DNA of 64,000 nt. Origin: Rhynchonema sp. JSB1_4. Taxonomy: Eukaryota > Nematoda > Chromadorea > Monhysterida > Xyalidae. The position numbers were made by a program, and so were the translations under genes. Shown one piece after another: positions 26,501 through 41,500 of this stretch (its first letter is position 1; every line of letters starts with the position of its first letter). The notes under the pieces are model-generated. The model was not told where the DNA came from. It worked only from the letters and a program-made list of their open reading frames with translations, and did not search any database. Where the stretch lies: assembly GCA_030248065.1 (NCBI GenBank), contig JASAMV010002845.1, positions 22,869 through 86,868 of the forward strand, read 5' to 3'.

Positions 26501-29500
26501 ATAATTGAAACTACCTTGTAACTTTGTCAATTAAAGTCAAAATAAAAGTAAAAAACTATTTTTTACAGTGAAACCACGCATCGATCGTGACGCAATGCGC
26601 ACAATCACCATCAAGGTTGGACAATCGGCCGAGTTCGATATTCCGATTCGTGGTGAGCCACCGCCCGACTGCAAGTGGGTGTTCAAGAAGACCGGTGCTG
26701 AAATCAAGGATGACCCTCACCATTACGTGAGTCAAATTACACAAAAAATAATGAATGTGCGCTTTACATGAACCTATACATTCTGTTATGTTATTAAAAC
26801 TGTGTTTTCAGATCGAGAATGTGCCGTACAACACAAAATTCATGGTGCGTAATGCGTTGCGTGCTCAAAACGGAACGTACAACTTGACGGCTTCCAACAG
26901 CAGTGGCACAGATTCAGCCGACTGCGAGCTGGTTGTGCTTGGAGCTCCATCGCAGTGAGTGCTACCTATATGGAACCTTTTTAAGTAACTTTGTGACACG
27001 TATTTATCGCACGAACTGAAACAGGCACATTCACACACCTACGTTGCAGACCGATGGGCCCTCTTGACGTATCCGAGGTGTTCGAAGACCGATGCACGTT
27101 GGAATGGAAACCGCCAGAGGACGATGGTGGATGTCCGATCCAGCACGTATGTTGCTATACTTATCACTTTTTTATGCATTTATCATTTTAAAATAAGTCG
27201 TTGATCGAACATCAATTTTTTTTTGAAAAGCGGTGTCAAATTTCAGTACGAGGTTGAGAAAATGGATGAAGCCACCGGTCGATGGGTACCGTGCGGCAAA
27301 TCCGAGACGACCAAGTTCCAAGTACCCAACTTGCAAGCCGGACACTCGTACAAATTCAGAGTGAAGGCCGTCAACAAGGAAGGCGAAAGTCCGCCACTTG
27401 AGACCGATCAAGCGATTATTGCCAAGAACCCCTACGGTTTGTGCCTCATCACGGTTGCATGAAATTCATAGTAGTGGCAGGAGGGTTGGGTGTTACCCCT
27501 CTCAGTACTTACCTACCACAAAACCCGAGTGGGTTGTGGGGTTGTTGACTACTTACCTCTCACAACTCCAAATCAATTTTGTTCCTTTTTAAGGCAAAAA
27601 TTGGTGTTTTTCGACCTTATTTTCCAAAAAAATCCACCCATAATACATAGTTTTAGGCGACTTTCGGCGAAAATTTGAATAAAGCACTATTTTTACTTCA
27701 TTTTTTGGCCAAATTTGTATCACAAAAACGGTGTTTTTTGCTTTTTCGAGTGACCAAGATCATACCTCTCACGTTTCCGGTCCCAACACCGCATCATGCT
27801 TAGCTCCCACACATGGGCCTGCCACTACACTGCATGAATTGCATACTTCTCTACAGCACCAGAGCAAAATAAGCCGTTCGACAATTTAGATCCGCCAAGC
27901 AAAATGAATAAACCGAAGATTGTCGATTGGGACAAGAATCACGTGGACCTCGAATGGGATCCCCCAGAGAGCGATGGTGGTGCTCCAATCGAAGAGTGAG
28001 TCTGTTCGTTGATCAGCACGCACAGCCAGGCGTAAACGTATCTTTAAACCCTCATCATTAACATGCAGGTACATTATCGAGAAGAAAGACAAACACGGTC
28101 GTTGGCAACCGGCCATCACAGTCCCCGGTGCTCAGAAGGCCGCACGTGTGCCAAACCTGACGGAAGGGGAGGAGTATCAGTTCCGCATTATGGCCAAGAA
28201 CAAGGCCGGACCGGGTCCGGCGTCTGATCCGTCAGACCGAGTGATTTGCAAACCTCGATTCCTTCGACCGCGCATCAATCGTGATGATCTACCGAACACA
28301 ACCGTCAAAGTTGGACAGCCACTCAAGTTCTACGTGCATGTCAGTGGTGAGCCTCCACCAGACGTCAGCTGGAAACAGGTAGGCACCACTTGCAGGTTCT
28401 ATGCTGTTAAGGTGCGCGTATACTCGTTCTGCGGAACAGAATGAACAGTGAAAAGGAACGATAGTTGCGACTGACCCGCGTATGCTTCACCCAAGGAACA
28501 GAAAGAAAAGAGCATACGCATGTCCCACGGAACGATCTGACGCAATTGAGAAGGATCTGCTGTGTTTTGGTATTGTGCGTTTGTGTGTGCGCTGCGTTGA
28601 CGTCATAACCTGTTTGATGCCTGATTCAGCAAGGTGACGGCCGGCAGTCAGCTTCGATTTAATTGGTTCACAAGTGAACATTTTTTCTTGATTATTTTAT
28701 TCAAATCTGGATGGAGATTTTCGGCAAAAACTGAGTAATTACCCAGAGCATTGCCACAACCATTGTCGACACAGTTTTATGGTATTTTCTGCTTTATTCT
28801 GCGTTAACAAGTGCCAGCCCTCTGAATGTGTCCTACTGTCGCACAAAAGGAGATCTTTTACAGTCTTAATGTTTGTCATATTGAGCACAATTTTTTAATT
28901 TTTTTGGTTGATATTGCGACACAGAAAATGCTCACCAAAACATACGTGTCCAACGCAAACGGCAGGGATGCCGTTCTATTTATTTTGTCTGATGTTGATT
29001 TCTCGAGGAATAGGCAAGCAACAGCAGAAATGCTGAAGAAACAAAAGAACAAAAGGAATAGCGAGAACACGCGTTTCCACTGTTCTTTCGTTCCGTCACG
29101 GAACTGCACTGCGCAGAAAGTTTTTCCTTCCTCGGAATGAGTACACGCGCACAATTATTGTCTCACGGCACCATGAAAACCCAATTTTTTTATTTCAGAA
29201 CGGCACTTCAATCGGTTCGGAAGCCGGTCGCACCATTGAAAATCCAGAATACATGACTAAGTTTATTGTGCCAAAAGCAGAACGAAAGCATCACGGCATT
29301 TACAAGGTATGGGATGCAGTATAGCTTCAGTAATTTTTAAATTTCTTAAATGCTGCAGAGATTCTTTCAATTTATTCCGATCTTCAGGTTTATGCCGTGA
29401 ACAGCAGCGGCGATGACGAAGCCGAAGTCGAAATGGTGGTCTTGGGCCGTCCTTCGAAACCGATGGGTCCACTGGACGTCACCGATATAAAGGAGGATCA

Positions 29501-32500
29501 GATGACAATGGAATGGAAACCACCAGAGGACGACGGCGGATGTCCGATTGACCATTATGAAGTTGAAAAGATGGATGTTGCCACCGGTCAATGGGTGCCC
29601 TGCGGACGCACCAGGGACACAAAGTTCACGGCCGAGAATCTGCAGAAAGGACACGAATACAAATTCCGTATCAAAGCAGTCAATCAAGAAGGATCATCAG
29701 ATCCACTCGAGACCGAACAAGCGTTCTTAGCCAAGAACCCGTACGACAAGGCGAGTAAGCCCGGTAAACCTGAGCCGACCGATTGGGCCAAGGATCATGT
29801 TGACTTGAAATGGGAGCCACCAGCTGATGACGGAGGCGCACCGATCGAAGCGTACGTCATTGAGAAATGCACAAAATACGGCCGTTGGGAACCCGCAATT
29901 GAAGTGCCAGCTGCGCAGGGATGCCGAGCCACTGTGCCAAACCTGACAGAGGGGGAAGAGTACCAATTCCGCGTCATTGCGAAAAACAAGGGTGGCGACA
30001 GCGAACCAAGCGACCCAAGCATCCCGATCATCGCCAAGGACCGCAATGTGCCGCCGCATATCGATCGCGATGCATTGAGGAAAGTGAAAGTGAAGGCCGG
30101 TCAAGTCGTGCACTTCGATGTTCCCGTCAAAGGCGAGCCGCCACCAACAGTCACGTGGCACATCGGAGGTAAAGAAGCCCGCGCTGGTGGCCGTCTCAAG
30201 CTGGACAATCCCGATTATCACACGCGCCTGCATCTCCGTGCCGCGGAACGCGGCGATAGCGGAACCTGGAAGGTGAAGGCTGTTAACGAGAACGGTACGG
30301 ACGAGGCCACCGTTGAAGTCGTTGTGATGGACAAGCCAACGGCGCCGGTGGGTCCGTTGAATCCAAAAGAGATTTGGGCCGACAAAGTGGTGCTGGACTG
30401 GAAACCACCGGAGGACGACGGCGGAGCGGACATTGATCACTACGTTTTGGAGAAGCTGGATACGGCCACCGGTTTGTGGGTGCCGGCTGGCAAAACCGAT
30501 GGCAATACCTGCGAAGCTACAGTGCCAAACCTGCAAGAAGGACACGAATACAAGTTCCGTGTGTCGGCAGTCAATTCTGAAGGTCAATCGGAACCCCTGG
30601 AAACAATGGCGCCAATCATAGCGAAGAATCCATACGACCCGCCAGGCAAACCAGGCCGTCCGGACGTAACCGACTGGGACAAAGACAAGGTTGACCTTGC
30701 CTGGACTCCGCCCATTACTGATGGCGGAGCTCCAATTGAGGGTTACATTGTGGAGGTGAAGGACAAGGACTCGCCATTCTGGACCAAGGCTATCGAAGTA
30801 CCCGCCGGTCAGCTGGCTTGTACTGTACCCAACCTGTCTGAAGGCCACCAGTATCAATTCAGAATCAAGGCCAAGAACAAGGCCGGACCTGGAGCACCGT
30901 CGGACGACAGCGACATGGTTACATGCAAGCCACGCCGATTGGCACCAACCATTGATCGCAGCGACATCCAGGAACCAATCAGAGTACGTGCTGGTCAACC
31001 CCTGAATCTCGTAATTCCTGTATCGGGCGAGCCACCGCCAACGTGTGAGTGGTCAAAGAAGGGCAGCCCCGTCGAAACCACTGATCGTCTGAAGATCGAA
31101 AATCCGGAATATAGGGCCAAGTTCACAGCGAAACGAGCGGTGCGTGGTGACACCGGTACATACAAACTGAAAGCATTCAATCCCTACGGCGAGGATGTCG
31201 CAGACGTCAAGATTGAAGTTTTGGATAGACCTGGAGAACCAATGGGTCCACTTACGACATCGGACGTGCACAAGAACGGTTGCACACTGGACTGGAAACC
31301 ACCAGATGACGATGGCGGCGCACCAGTTGACCATTATATTGTTGAGAAGCAAGATCAAGCCACAGGTCGATGGGTGCCGGTTGGAGAAGCAAAAGGGACG
31401 CAAATGAAAGTCGATGGCCTGCAAGAAGGACATGAATACAAGTTCCGTGTGAAGGCAGTCAACAAATTTGGCGAATCCGATCCATTAGTGACCGATCAGT
31501 CGATGATCGCAAAGAACCCCTACGACGAACCGACCAAGCCAGGCACACCCGACATCGTCGACTGGGACAAGGACCGAGCAGATCTTGAATGGGCACCACC
31601 CGAGTCAGATGGTGGATCACCGCTTGAAAAGTACATTGTGGAAAAGAAAGGTCCGTCTGGGGAGTGGGAATTTGCCGAAGAAGTGCCGGCGTCACAGACG
31701 AAAGCCACAGTGCGTGGCCTGAAAGAAGGCAATCAGTATCAGTTCCGTATCAAAGCAGTGAACAAGGCAGGGCCGTCGACGCCCAGCGATCCCAGCCGCA
31801 CGATGACCGCTAAAGCGCGTCATCTGAAGCCATACATTCACCGTGAAATGTTGATTGAACAACGGGTGAAAGCAGGTGGACTGATCGACCTGGACGTGAA
31901 CGTCGACGGCGAACCACCACCAAAGATTCAATGGTTCCTGAACGGCGCTCCTTTGGAAACTGCTGGTCGGGTGAACATTGACAACACCAAGGATTACAAT
32001 ACTAAGGTCAAGGTCACCGAAGCCACTCGTGCCGAATCGGGAACGTACAAGATCTTGGCGTCGAATGAGTCAGGCACAGACGAAGCCGAAGTGAAGATAA
32101 TTGTTCTCGATGTGCCCAGTCCGCCACAGGCTCCATTGAAACCAAGCGACATTCACAAGGAGGGATGTACACTGAAATGGAACGAACCAGAAGACGACGG
32201 AGGCTCGCCTATTCAACACTACGTGGTTGAGAAGATGGACGAGGCCGATGGTCGTTGGGTCGAAGCGGGCACTTGTGCTGGCACCGAACTGCAAGTTGAT
32301 CGACTAAAGGAAGGTCATTCATACAAATTCCGCGTCAAAGCTGTCAATCGTCAAGGCGAATCCAAACCACTGGAGACTCCGAAACCAATTATTGCCAAAA
32401 ATCCATTTGATCCACCAGGAGCTCCCGAAAATGTTAAGCCGATCGACTGGGACAAGGACATTGTTGAACTTGCTTGGGATCCACCGAAAGAAGACGGAGG

Positions 32501-35500
32501 CGCACCGATTGAAAAGTATTTAATTGAAAAATGCGACAAGTTCGGTGAATGGACACCAGCTGGAGAGGCGCCTGCTGATGCAACCAAAGGCATGGCCAAG
32601 AATGTTGTTGCCGGTGAAACATACAAATTCCGTGTCCGAGCTGTCAACAAGGCCGGTCCAGGTCGGCCGTCAGAAGAGACAGAACCCGTGACTTGCAAAC
32701 CGAGACGAAAGAAGCCACATATCAACCTTGGGGCAATGGCCGACATTCGCGTGAAAGCAGGTCAACCAGTGCGCATCGAAGTGCCGTTTGAGGGCGCACC
32801 GGACCCGTCAGTCACCTGGAAGCAAAATGATCGCGTGTTCATGTCGACACCGCATCGCGAAATCGAAAGTAAGGAAGGCTACACCGAAGTCGTCATTCTG
32901 ACGTCGGTGCGTGGCGACACTGGTGTGTACACGTTGGAGTTAGAAAACGAGTACGGCAAAGATGTGGGCACATGCAACGTTACGGTGCTGGATGTTCCAA
33001 GTCCGCCTAAAGGACCAATCCAGTTCAGCGATATACATGCTCACGGCGTGACTCTCGACTGGAAGCCACCAGAGGACGATGGTGGCATGGCAATTTCACA
33101 TTATGTCGTTGAGAAGATGGACGTATCGCGTGGTTCGTGGACTCCGGCCGGAGAGTTCGCCGACTGCCATGGTAAAGTGCACGGATTGATTGAAGGCAAG
33201 GAGTACAAATTCAGAATCAAAGCAGTCAATCTGATGGGCGAGTCGGTGCCACTGGACTCGGACAGAGAAATTTTGGCGAAGAATCCGTTTGATCCACCAG
33301 ATGAACCCGGCAAACCGGAGGTTACTGACTGGGACAAGGACCGCATTGATATTGCTTGGAAACCACCGCTGAACGACAATGGATCACCAATCAAGGAATA
33401 TATTATTGAGAAGAAAGAGAAAGGCAGCAGCAACTGGATTGAAGCCGGTCGTTCGCCAGGCAACGATGCAACTTTTTCGGCCACCGGACTTAAAGAAGGT
33501 CAAGAATACGAATTCAGAGTTATTGCTGTCAACGACGCAGGACCAAGTGACCCGAGCTTGCCTAGCGATCCCAAAGTGGCTAAAGCTCGTTGGGTCAAGC
33601 CACGCATCACCACCCAGACCCGATGGGTCAAAGTCAAGGCGGGCGAAACTCACAACTTTATTGTCGAATTCATTGGCTCTCCGGATCCTGATGTTGAATG
33701 GACGTTGAACGGCAAACCATTATCAGAAGCTCGTCCAGCCGTCCTTGAAGACAGCAAACCATGGTTGGGTACCACCAGTCTGTTTTTCCCAGCCGCCAAA
33801 CGCAGCGATTCCGGTCCATACACATTGGTGATCAAGAACGAACTTGGATCGGACACGGGTGACTTCGAGATTGTTGTTCAGGATGTACCTCTGCCGCCGA
33901 AAGGCCCATTGGAGGTCACCGATGTGACAGCCAACTCGGCAACGTTGAAATGGGAGCCACCTGAGGATGATGGCGGAGCAGAGATTACCAACTACGTGGT
34001 TGAGAAACGCGACATGAACACTGGCAACTGGGTACCCGTGTCCAGTTTTGTTGGAGGCACACAATTCACTGTCAACAAACTGCAAGAAGGACATCAGTAC
34101 GAATTCCGAGTGCGAGCCGAAAATGCCCTTGGTCAATCCGAGCCATTGAGCAGCGACGGGCCGATCACTGCTCGCGATCCATACGGCGTGCCCGGCAAAC
34201 CAGACCCGCCACAGATGAAATCGCACGATCGGCGTTACATAGAAATTGAATGGAAACCGCCACGAAATGACGGTGGTAGCAAAATCACCCATTACGATGT
34301 TGAGAAGAAGGACCTGAAAACCGGTCGCTGGGTGAAAGCCAACATTGCGCCGGTCAAGGAATGCAAGTATATCGACGATCGTGTGGTCGACGGTCACACG
34401 TACGAATACAGAATCACGGCTGTCAATCAAGCCGGACCATCGGAACCCAGTGATCCATCGAAGCCAATCACGGCCCGACCGATGAAAGAAGCGCCGCGAT
34501 TCGGCCTCGATATTGATGGCAAAGTGATAAAGGTGAAGGCAGGTGAACCGATTGATCTGAACATCCCGGTTATCGGCAGCCCACCGCCTGAGATTACGTG
34601 GGCGTGCGAAGGCAAACCATTGGAATCGGACGGACGTGTGAAACTGACCAACGATGCCGAACATACACATTTGTTGATACCAGAATCGAAACGCGGTGAC
34701 ACCGGAATGTACAAAGTCAAGGCAACGAACGATTTTGGTGATGCTGAAGCGAACGTCAAAATTGTAGTCATCGACAAACCAGGCGAGCCGAGAAACCTCG
34801 AGTATCCAGCAGCCACGAAGCACTCCGTGTCACTTAAATGGGATCCGCCCAGAGACGATGGTGGTGAACCGATTCTGGGATACTGCATTGAAGCGCAAGA
34901 AGCCGGATCATCCAAATTCGTCAAGGTTGCTGACGGCATTGTCGGCACACAGTACACTGTACGCGGTCTGGATGAAGGCAAAGAGTACGTGTTCCGTGTC
35001 AGCGCTGGTAATATGTGCGGTTATGGCGAGCCAATCACTGGACCGCCGGTGACTGCAAAGGACCCATACGACCCGCCTGCGGCACCTGGAACACCTGAGG
35101 TCGTTGGTTACGACCGAAACTACGTGCAACTGAAATGGGCACCACCGAAGGATGATGGTGGATCACCAATTACCGGGTATGTCGTCGAAAAGTTTGATCC
35201 GCGAACACAAGACTGGATTCCGGTGCATCTTGGCTCTCTCAAGGAGCCTGAAGCAACTGTGCCAAACTTGAAAGAGGGCGATACGTACCAATTCCGTGTG
35301 CGCGCAGTGAACGCGGCCGGTGAGAGTGCACCGAGTCGACCGTGCGAGCCCGTCACGTGCAAGGCCTACGTCGTGCCACCATCAGCACCAGATGCGCCAA
35401 AGATTGGAAAAGTCACCAAGAAGTCGTGCGAGGTCATGTGGCAACGACCGGCTAGAGACGGCGGTGCGCCTGTGCAAGGCTACATTCTGTACAAAAAGAA

Positions 35501-38500
35501 GGTGAACGAAGATGACTGGGTGCCATGTAACGTGGATCCTGTCAAGGACACTCGAATGGTGCTACACGTACCAGAAGTTGAGGAAGGCGAACAGTACGAA
35601 TTCAGAGTGGCAGCAGTGAACTCGGCAGGTGAGGGTGATCCTAGTCGGGCAAGTGAAACCGCACTGATCCAAGAACAAGCAGGTCGACCAATCATTGACC
35701 TGAGCGGTGTTCGCGATATCACGGTCAAAGCTGGTGAAACGATTTCTGTCAAAGTTCCCTACACTGGAGCCAATCCGAAACCGTCAGTCGAATTTCAAAA
35801 TGGTGAACGCGTGCTGTTTGAGGACGACCGTTGCAAGATTGAGCTAACTAACGAGTGCGCAATGATGACCATTAAGGACTCGAAACGTACCGATACTGGT
35901 CCTCATAAAATCACATTGAAGAATCGACACGGTCAAGACTCAGCGAAATTCAATGTAACCGTTCTGGACAGACCGGGACCGCCGCAAGGTCCGATCGAAC
36001 CGACTGACATTGGAGCAGATGCCATGACGTTGCACTGGCGTCCACCGAAGGACAACGGAGGAGAAGAAGTGACAAACTACATAGTGGAGAAGAAAGATCC
36101 AAACACAGGCAAATGGATCAAAGTTGGCAGTCCTGTGGGCACCCAGCTGCGTGTGCGTAACCTCGAAGAAGGCAAACCATACGAGTTCCGTGTTTGTGCC
36201 GAAAACATGCACGGAATCAGCGAACCGTTGATGACGACCGACCCTATTATTGCCAAAAACCCATACGACCCACCTGGCCCTCCAGGCAAACCAGAGCCAC
36301 TGGAGACTACCGAAGATTCAATTACAGTCACATGGGACAAACCGGTGTACGACGGTGGCTCGCCAATCACCGGCTATATAGTCGAGAAACGCGAGGTCGG
36401 CGACACTCGATGGTCTCGCGCCACGTTCAACACGGTTACCGACACCCGACTAAAAGTTACCAGTTTGTTGCCGAAGAAGAAATATGAGTTCCGTGTGTGT
36501 GCCGTCAATGCCGCTGGACCAGGAGCGTACAGCGAGAACAGCGATCATATCACGGCCCAACGTGCACCGCGCGCTCCTCGCATCGATTTGAGCATGATGG
36601 TGAAGGACATTGTCGCGTACGCCGGTGAGCCCGTCAACATTCTCGTGCCGTACACAGCGTCGCCCACACCAACGGTGACATTCGCACGCAACGACGGCAC
36701 GCGAGTGGTGCCGAACCAACGAATCGAAATCGAAGCTGGCGATTATGCGGGTGGCATGAACATCAAAGCTGCCGAACTTGGTGACACTGGTATGTACAGA
36801 GTGACAGTTGAAAACGAAATGGGATATGACAGCGCACAAGTTCGGTTGACTGTCGTTGACAAGCCTGGTCCGCCGGAGGGCCCCCTTGTCACCTCTGACA
36901 TTACGCCGGAGTCGTGCACACTCACGTGGGTGTCACCGAAATCGAATGGAAACTCGCCAATCACCAACTACATAGTCGAAAAGTGTCGCATCATCTCTGG
37001 CCAGCCGGAGGTTTGGGAGCGCGTCACATCCTTCGTCCGCAATACCAAGTACAGCGTGCACGATCTGATGGAAAACGAAAAATACAAGTTCCGTGTGCGT
37101 GCCGAGAACCAGTATGGTATCTCAGACCCACTTGAAGGTCAGCCGATCACAGCCAAGTATGCGTTCAATGTGCCTAATGCTCCCGGACCACCAGAGGCAT
37201 ACGACATGGACACTACCTGGTGCTCACTGAAATGGGACACCCCGAGCTCGGACGGAGGTTCGCCTATTTTGGGCTATATAGTCGAGTACAAAGAGCCGGC
37301 GGGCACCAAATGGATGCAGTCGAGCCAACAGCTGGTCAGCGATCCGCGTGCCACTGTCGAAAGCCTACGTGATCGTGGTACCTACGAATTCCGCGTCATT
37401 GCGAAGAATGCTGCGGGTTTGAGCAAGCCATCAGTGAGCTCCGGACCGATTACGCTGAAAGCAAAATACGGACCACCTGGACCGCCAGGCATGCCAGAGG
37501 CAACGAGCATCGGCCGCAATCACGTCACATTGACGTGGACCAAACCGCTTTACGATGGCGGCAGCAAGATCACCGGTTACATTGTGGAAAGACGCGAACG
37601 TGGAGATCCGATCTGGCACAAGTGCAACCAATTCAACGTGGTTGACACGGAATTCACAGTTGATAATCTTGGAGAGTTCAGAGAATATGAATTCCGTGTG
37701 TGCGCCGTGAACGCCACCGGTCGTGGACCAACAAGTGCTCCAACGTCACCGATCAAGATCCAAGAAGACGGTTACCGACCGGAGATCATTCGGAAGCCAT
37801 TCGATGCCAGCTCCCCCCTCAACAAGCCAATCAGCTTTGAATGTGACGTCATGGGCAGACCGACTCCGAACATTCGTTGGTTGCGCAATGGACACGAACT
37901 GCCCGATGGTGGTCGATATCGAATTGAGAAGATTGGTGACAGTGGATCACGGCTGACCATCAAAGAAGTCTGGGACATCGACCACGGTGAATACACAGTT
38001 GAGGCTGTGAACTCACTGGGCTCAGACGCACACAACTTCGACCTGAATGTGCTGGCACCGCCGAAGTTTGAGAAAGAACCTGGATCACACGTGTTCAGTG
38101 ATGGCGAAATGGTGCGTCTAAAAGCGCATTTCAGCGGTGCGCAACCGTTCCGTTACGTGCTGACACTGAACGGACAAGAAATCGGATCAGACAACATGAA
38201 CATTAGCCTGGTCGACTTTGGTGACCACTGTCTCATCAATATTGGTGAGATGCACGCGTCTGAAGCTGGCCATTACTCGCTCACTCTCATCAACGACAGC
38301 GGTGAGGCGACCTGCCACTTCAACCTGAATCTGACCGGACTGCCGGGTCCACCGACGGGCCCGATGACCGTCAAGAATGTGGACAAGAACGAAGCGACGA
38401 TCCTCTGGCGTCCTCCAAGCCACGACGGTGGATCGGCCATCATGCACTACGTGGTCGAGAAACGCGATGTCGAACGCAAGGACTGGCTGACAGTGGCCAG

Positions 38501-41500
38501 CTATGTCAAGGATCTCAAATACACAGTACAGGGCCTGTTCAACCGGCACGAGTACGAATTCCGAGTTTCGGCCGTCAACGAAACCGGACGAGGTCCACCT
38601 TTGCTGAGCGAACAGCCGGTCGTATGCCGCATGCCGTTCGATCCGCCAGGACCGCCCGGGATCCCTGACGTTTCAATGATCGGTGACGACTACGTCTCGT
38701 TGAGCTGGGATCGACCTCGATCTGACGGTGGAGGACGAATCAGTGGATACATCATTGGTTAGTGAAGGCCCTTTTCGCTTTATCTTTCGATCATGCATCG
38801 TTTGTGTAAAACGATGCGATTCATAGTGTATAATTGCGTAAATTATCAATACACACGTCGTTTGTACCGCTTCAGAAAAGCGAGAGGCCGGCAGTCATTT
38901 GTGGCAGAAGTGCAACGCGGCGCCAATATCGCAGCACGTCTACAATGTTGCACACTTGATTGAGGGTCGCAAGTACGAGTTCCGCGTTTTTGCCGTCAAC
39001 GACGCCGGATACAGCGATCCCAGCTCGAACTCAACACCGATCACATTTGTGCCCGTCTACATGGCCAAACCACCATCGGTATGTTGCAGAGTGAATGATG
39101 GATTACGAAGCTTTAACTTGACATGCCTATCTTTTGCAAATCATCAGGTTGTACGCCATTTGGATGATGCGGCTGGTGAAGAGGGCAAGCCTCTGCACCT
39201 CGAATGCGAGTTCAGTGGTGAGCCAAAACCCACGTACCGATGGTGCAAGGGCGCCAAGGATCTGGTCGATGGACCCAAATACAGCATGTTCTGCGAAGGT
39301 ACATTTGCTTCTCATTTCAGAAAACAACAAATTTCACAATCAGTATTTCAAGTCAAAGCGGCAAGTAGAAAGTACATAAAAAATCACATTTCAGGCGGCA
39401 AGCAGACTTTGATCATCAACGATTTCCAATCGGAGGATGCCGACGAGTACTCTTGTCGTGCGTCAAACACCGGAGGCGTCAAGTCGACTCGATGCGACGT
39501 CAACTTCAAATGTAAGTTGCATTGTCGTGGAATCGTTTATAGATTAGTGTTTTGCCGTGGTGTCCAGTTTTATCTGACGTTTACAATCTTAGGTACATGT
39601 GACACACCAAGAAAGCCGATGCATCACTTTGGCTCAGCACGTTGGGCAAGCACCAGAACGTATAACACAGATAGATACAATTACCTTAGTTACAGTTCAA
39701 GTTACAGTTCTGCTTACCCAAGTTACAGTTCTGCTTACCCAAGTTACAGTTACAGTTCGAATTACCGATCAAGCAGCTATCTTTCGTTATATAGACGATA
39801 GCAGCGTTATGTATCTGAACGAATCCTAGGCTGCTTTGCGTTCACTTGTTAGCATCGCTTCACAGCTCATCAGTAATTCGCGTTTGGTTTGCTGCACTGT
39901 CTGCTGTCCGTTATCAATGATAATCATTTGCTTCACGTCCAGCGGTCGCAACCGATCGTTGGCCCAGCTCTCGTATGCGTAATGTAGCTGCTGCAACCCA
40001 TTATGTATTTGATATCAGTCGACCGTTTCACTGCTAAGTGTTATTGATTTCCGCAACAGTTGTGTTTTGGATTGATTTCATGGCAATAAATGTTAAAAGA
40101 AAACGAACGAAACCCTTTTTTGCAGTGCACATGTCGTAAGTGAACACACCTTCAAATAACCAATGGTGACTGCAAGTTGCTCCTCAGTTCGATTTCGGAT
40201 TCTCACGCGTTCCATGCATTCGTCAGGCGGACAACGTAGGTAAACCACAGCATCGTATCGTAACAGATGAGCATGGTTGCGCTGAAACACTGCTCATAGA
40301 AGCAGCAGTTTTACAAAGACTTGAAGAATAGCGTCTGGGCTACCTGTATGACGTTCGCATGGTGCGTCAGCACTGCAAACTCAGCTTCTGATAGATGTCC
40401 GTTGTGTAGAGCCACTTTGGTGAAGATTTCATAGGAAGAGCATAGGGTTCGCTCGGTGACAATTACGTCATGTGGTTGAGATTCCTGCGCAAAAGAGTTG
40501 GCACTTCATTTGAGGTGAAAACTTGCCACTACCGTACGAGCAGATTAGGCAAAAATGTCATTCATAGGTATGTACATATGTAGATGCACACACACCTGAG
40601 TCAGACATCGTTCCAGAAAGCTGTTCTGTACCAGCACTTGAAACGGCAGTGCATACTTCTTGGTGTCTTTGTAGTACCAATCGAGCATGTTAATAGGCTG
40701 GGATTCATTTTGAGGGTTTGGTAGCTTCGTCCAAACGTCGAGTGGTTCATCCACGAGAACAACGTTTTCGAAGTGGTTCTGAATTCGTCAGATAATTCTA
40801 TAGAAATGCAGTGTATCACAGATCATGCGTTTGAGAAACACTGAGAGTTTCTAAACCAACCTGAAGGAACTTCATACAAGTTGATTTACCAGAACCAAGG
40901 TTTCCTGTCACTGCGACTCGCATTTTATTAAATGTATTTGAAAACCAATAATCAAATTTTTGAAATGTAATAGTGTAAATTATCTGTAAAGAACGAGAAA
41001 TTAAAAAAATATTCGTCAGATCAGACCAGCATAAACGTAGCGCACGACCAGCAGGAGCGCATACACTTAGCTGCACACTGGAATTTTGCCCGCGCTTCGC
41101 TGTGGGCACACATGTAAACAAGCAAAACACGTTGGAACACGTCTGTGGGCGCTTGTCAGTGACTAACGCATAATGCAGTGACACAGGCACCATCATACGT
41201 ATGCGGTGCTACCAGGTCAAAACGTAGCTCGAACGGATGACGTGCACATAACGCACGACACGGACATCCAGGGCAGGGCCCAGTGACGAGAATGGCACAA
41301 TATTAACACACGACAATAAGGCGTTAACAATCACACGCTACGAACCATAACAGAAATGGTGCATTAAACACTTGGTTCCAGAGTGGCTGACTAATGCGAC
41401 TCCACTAACTGTTTGCAGCCAAACCACGTGTGTTCATCCCACCGCGCTACCAGGGTACGTTCGAGATGCATAAGGGCATGTCCGTTCTGTTGAAGATCCC

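Noticed and set aside
29727..30998. Long minus-strand open frame (423 codons) opposite the giant exon
   Set aside because: It is a shadow of the strongly biased twitchin frame; no start context, domain or homology is seen. The same applies to 33723-34823 and others in this exon.
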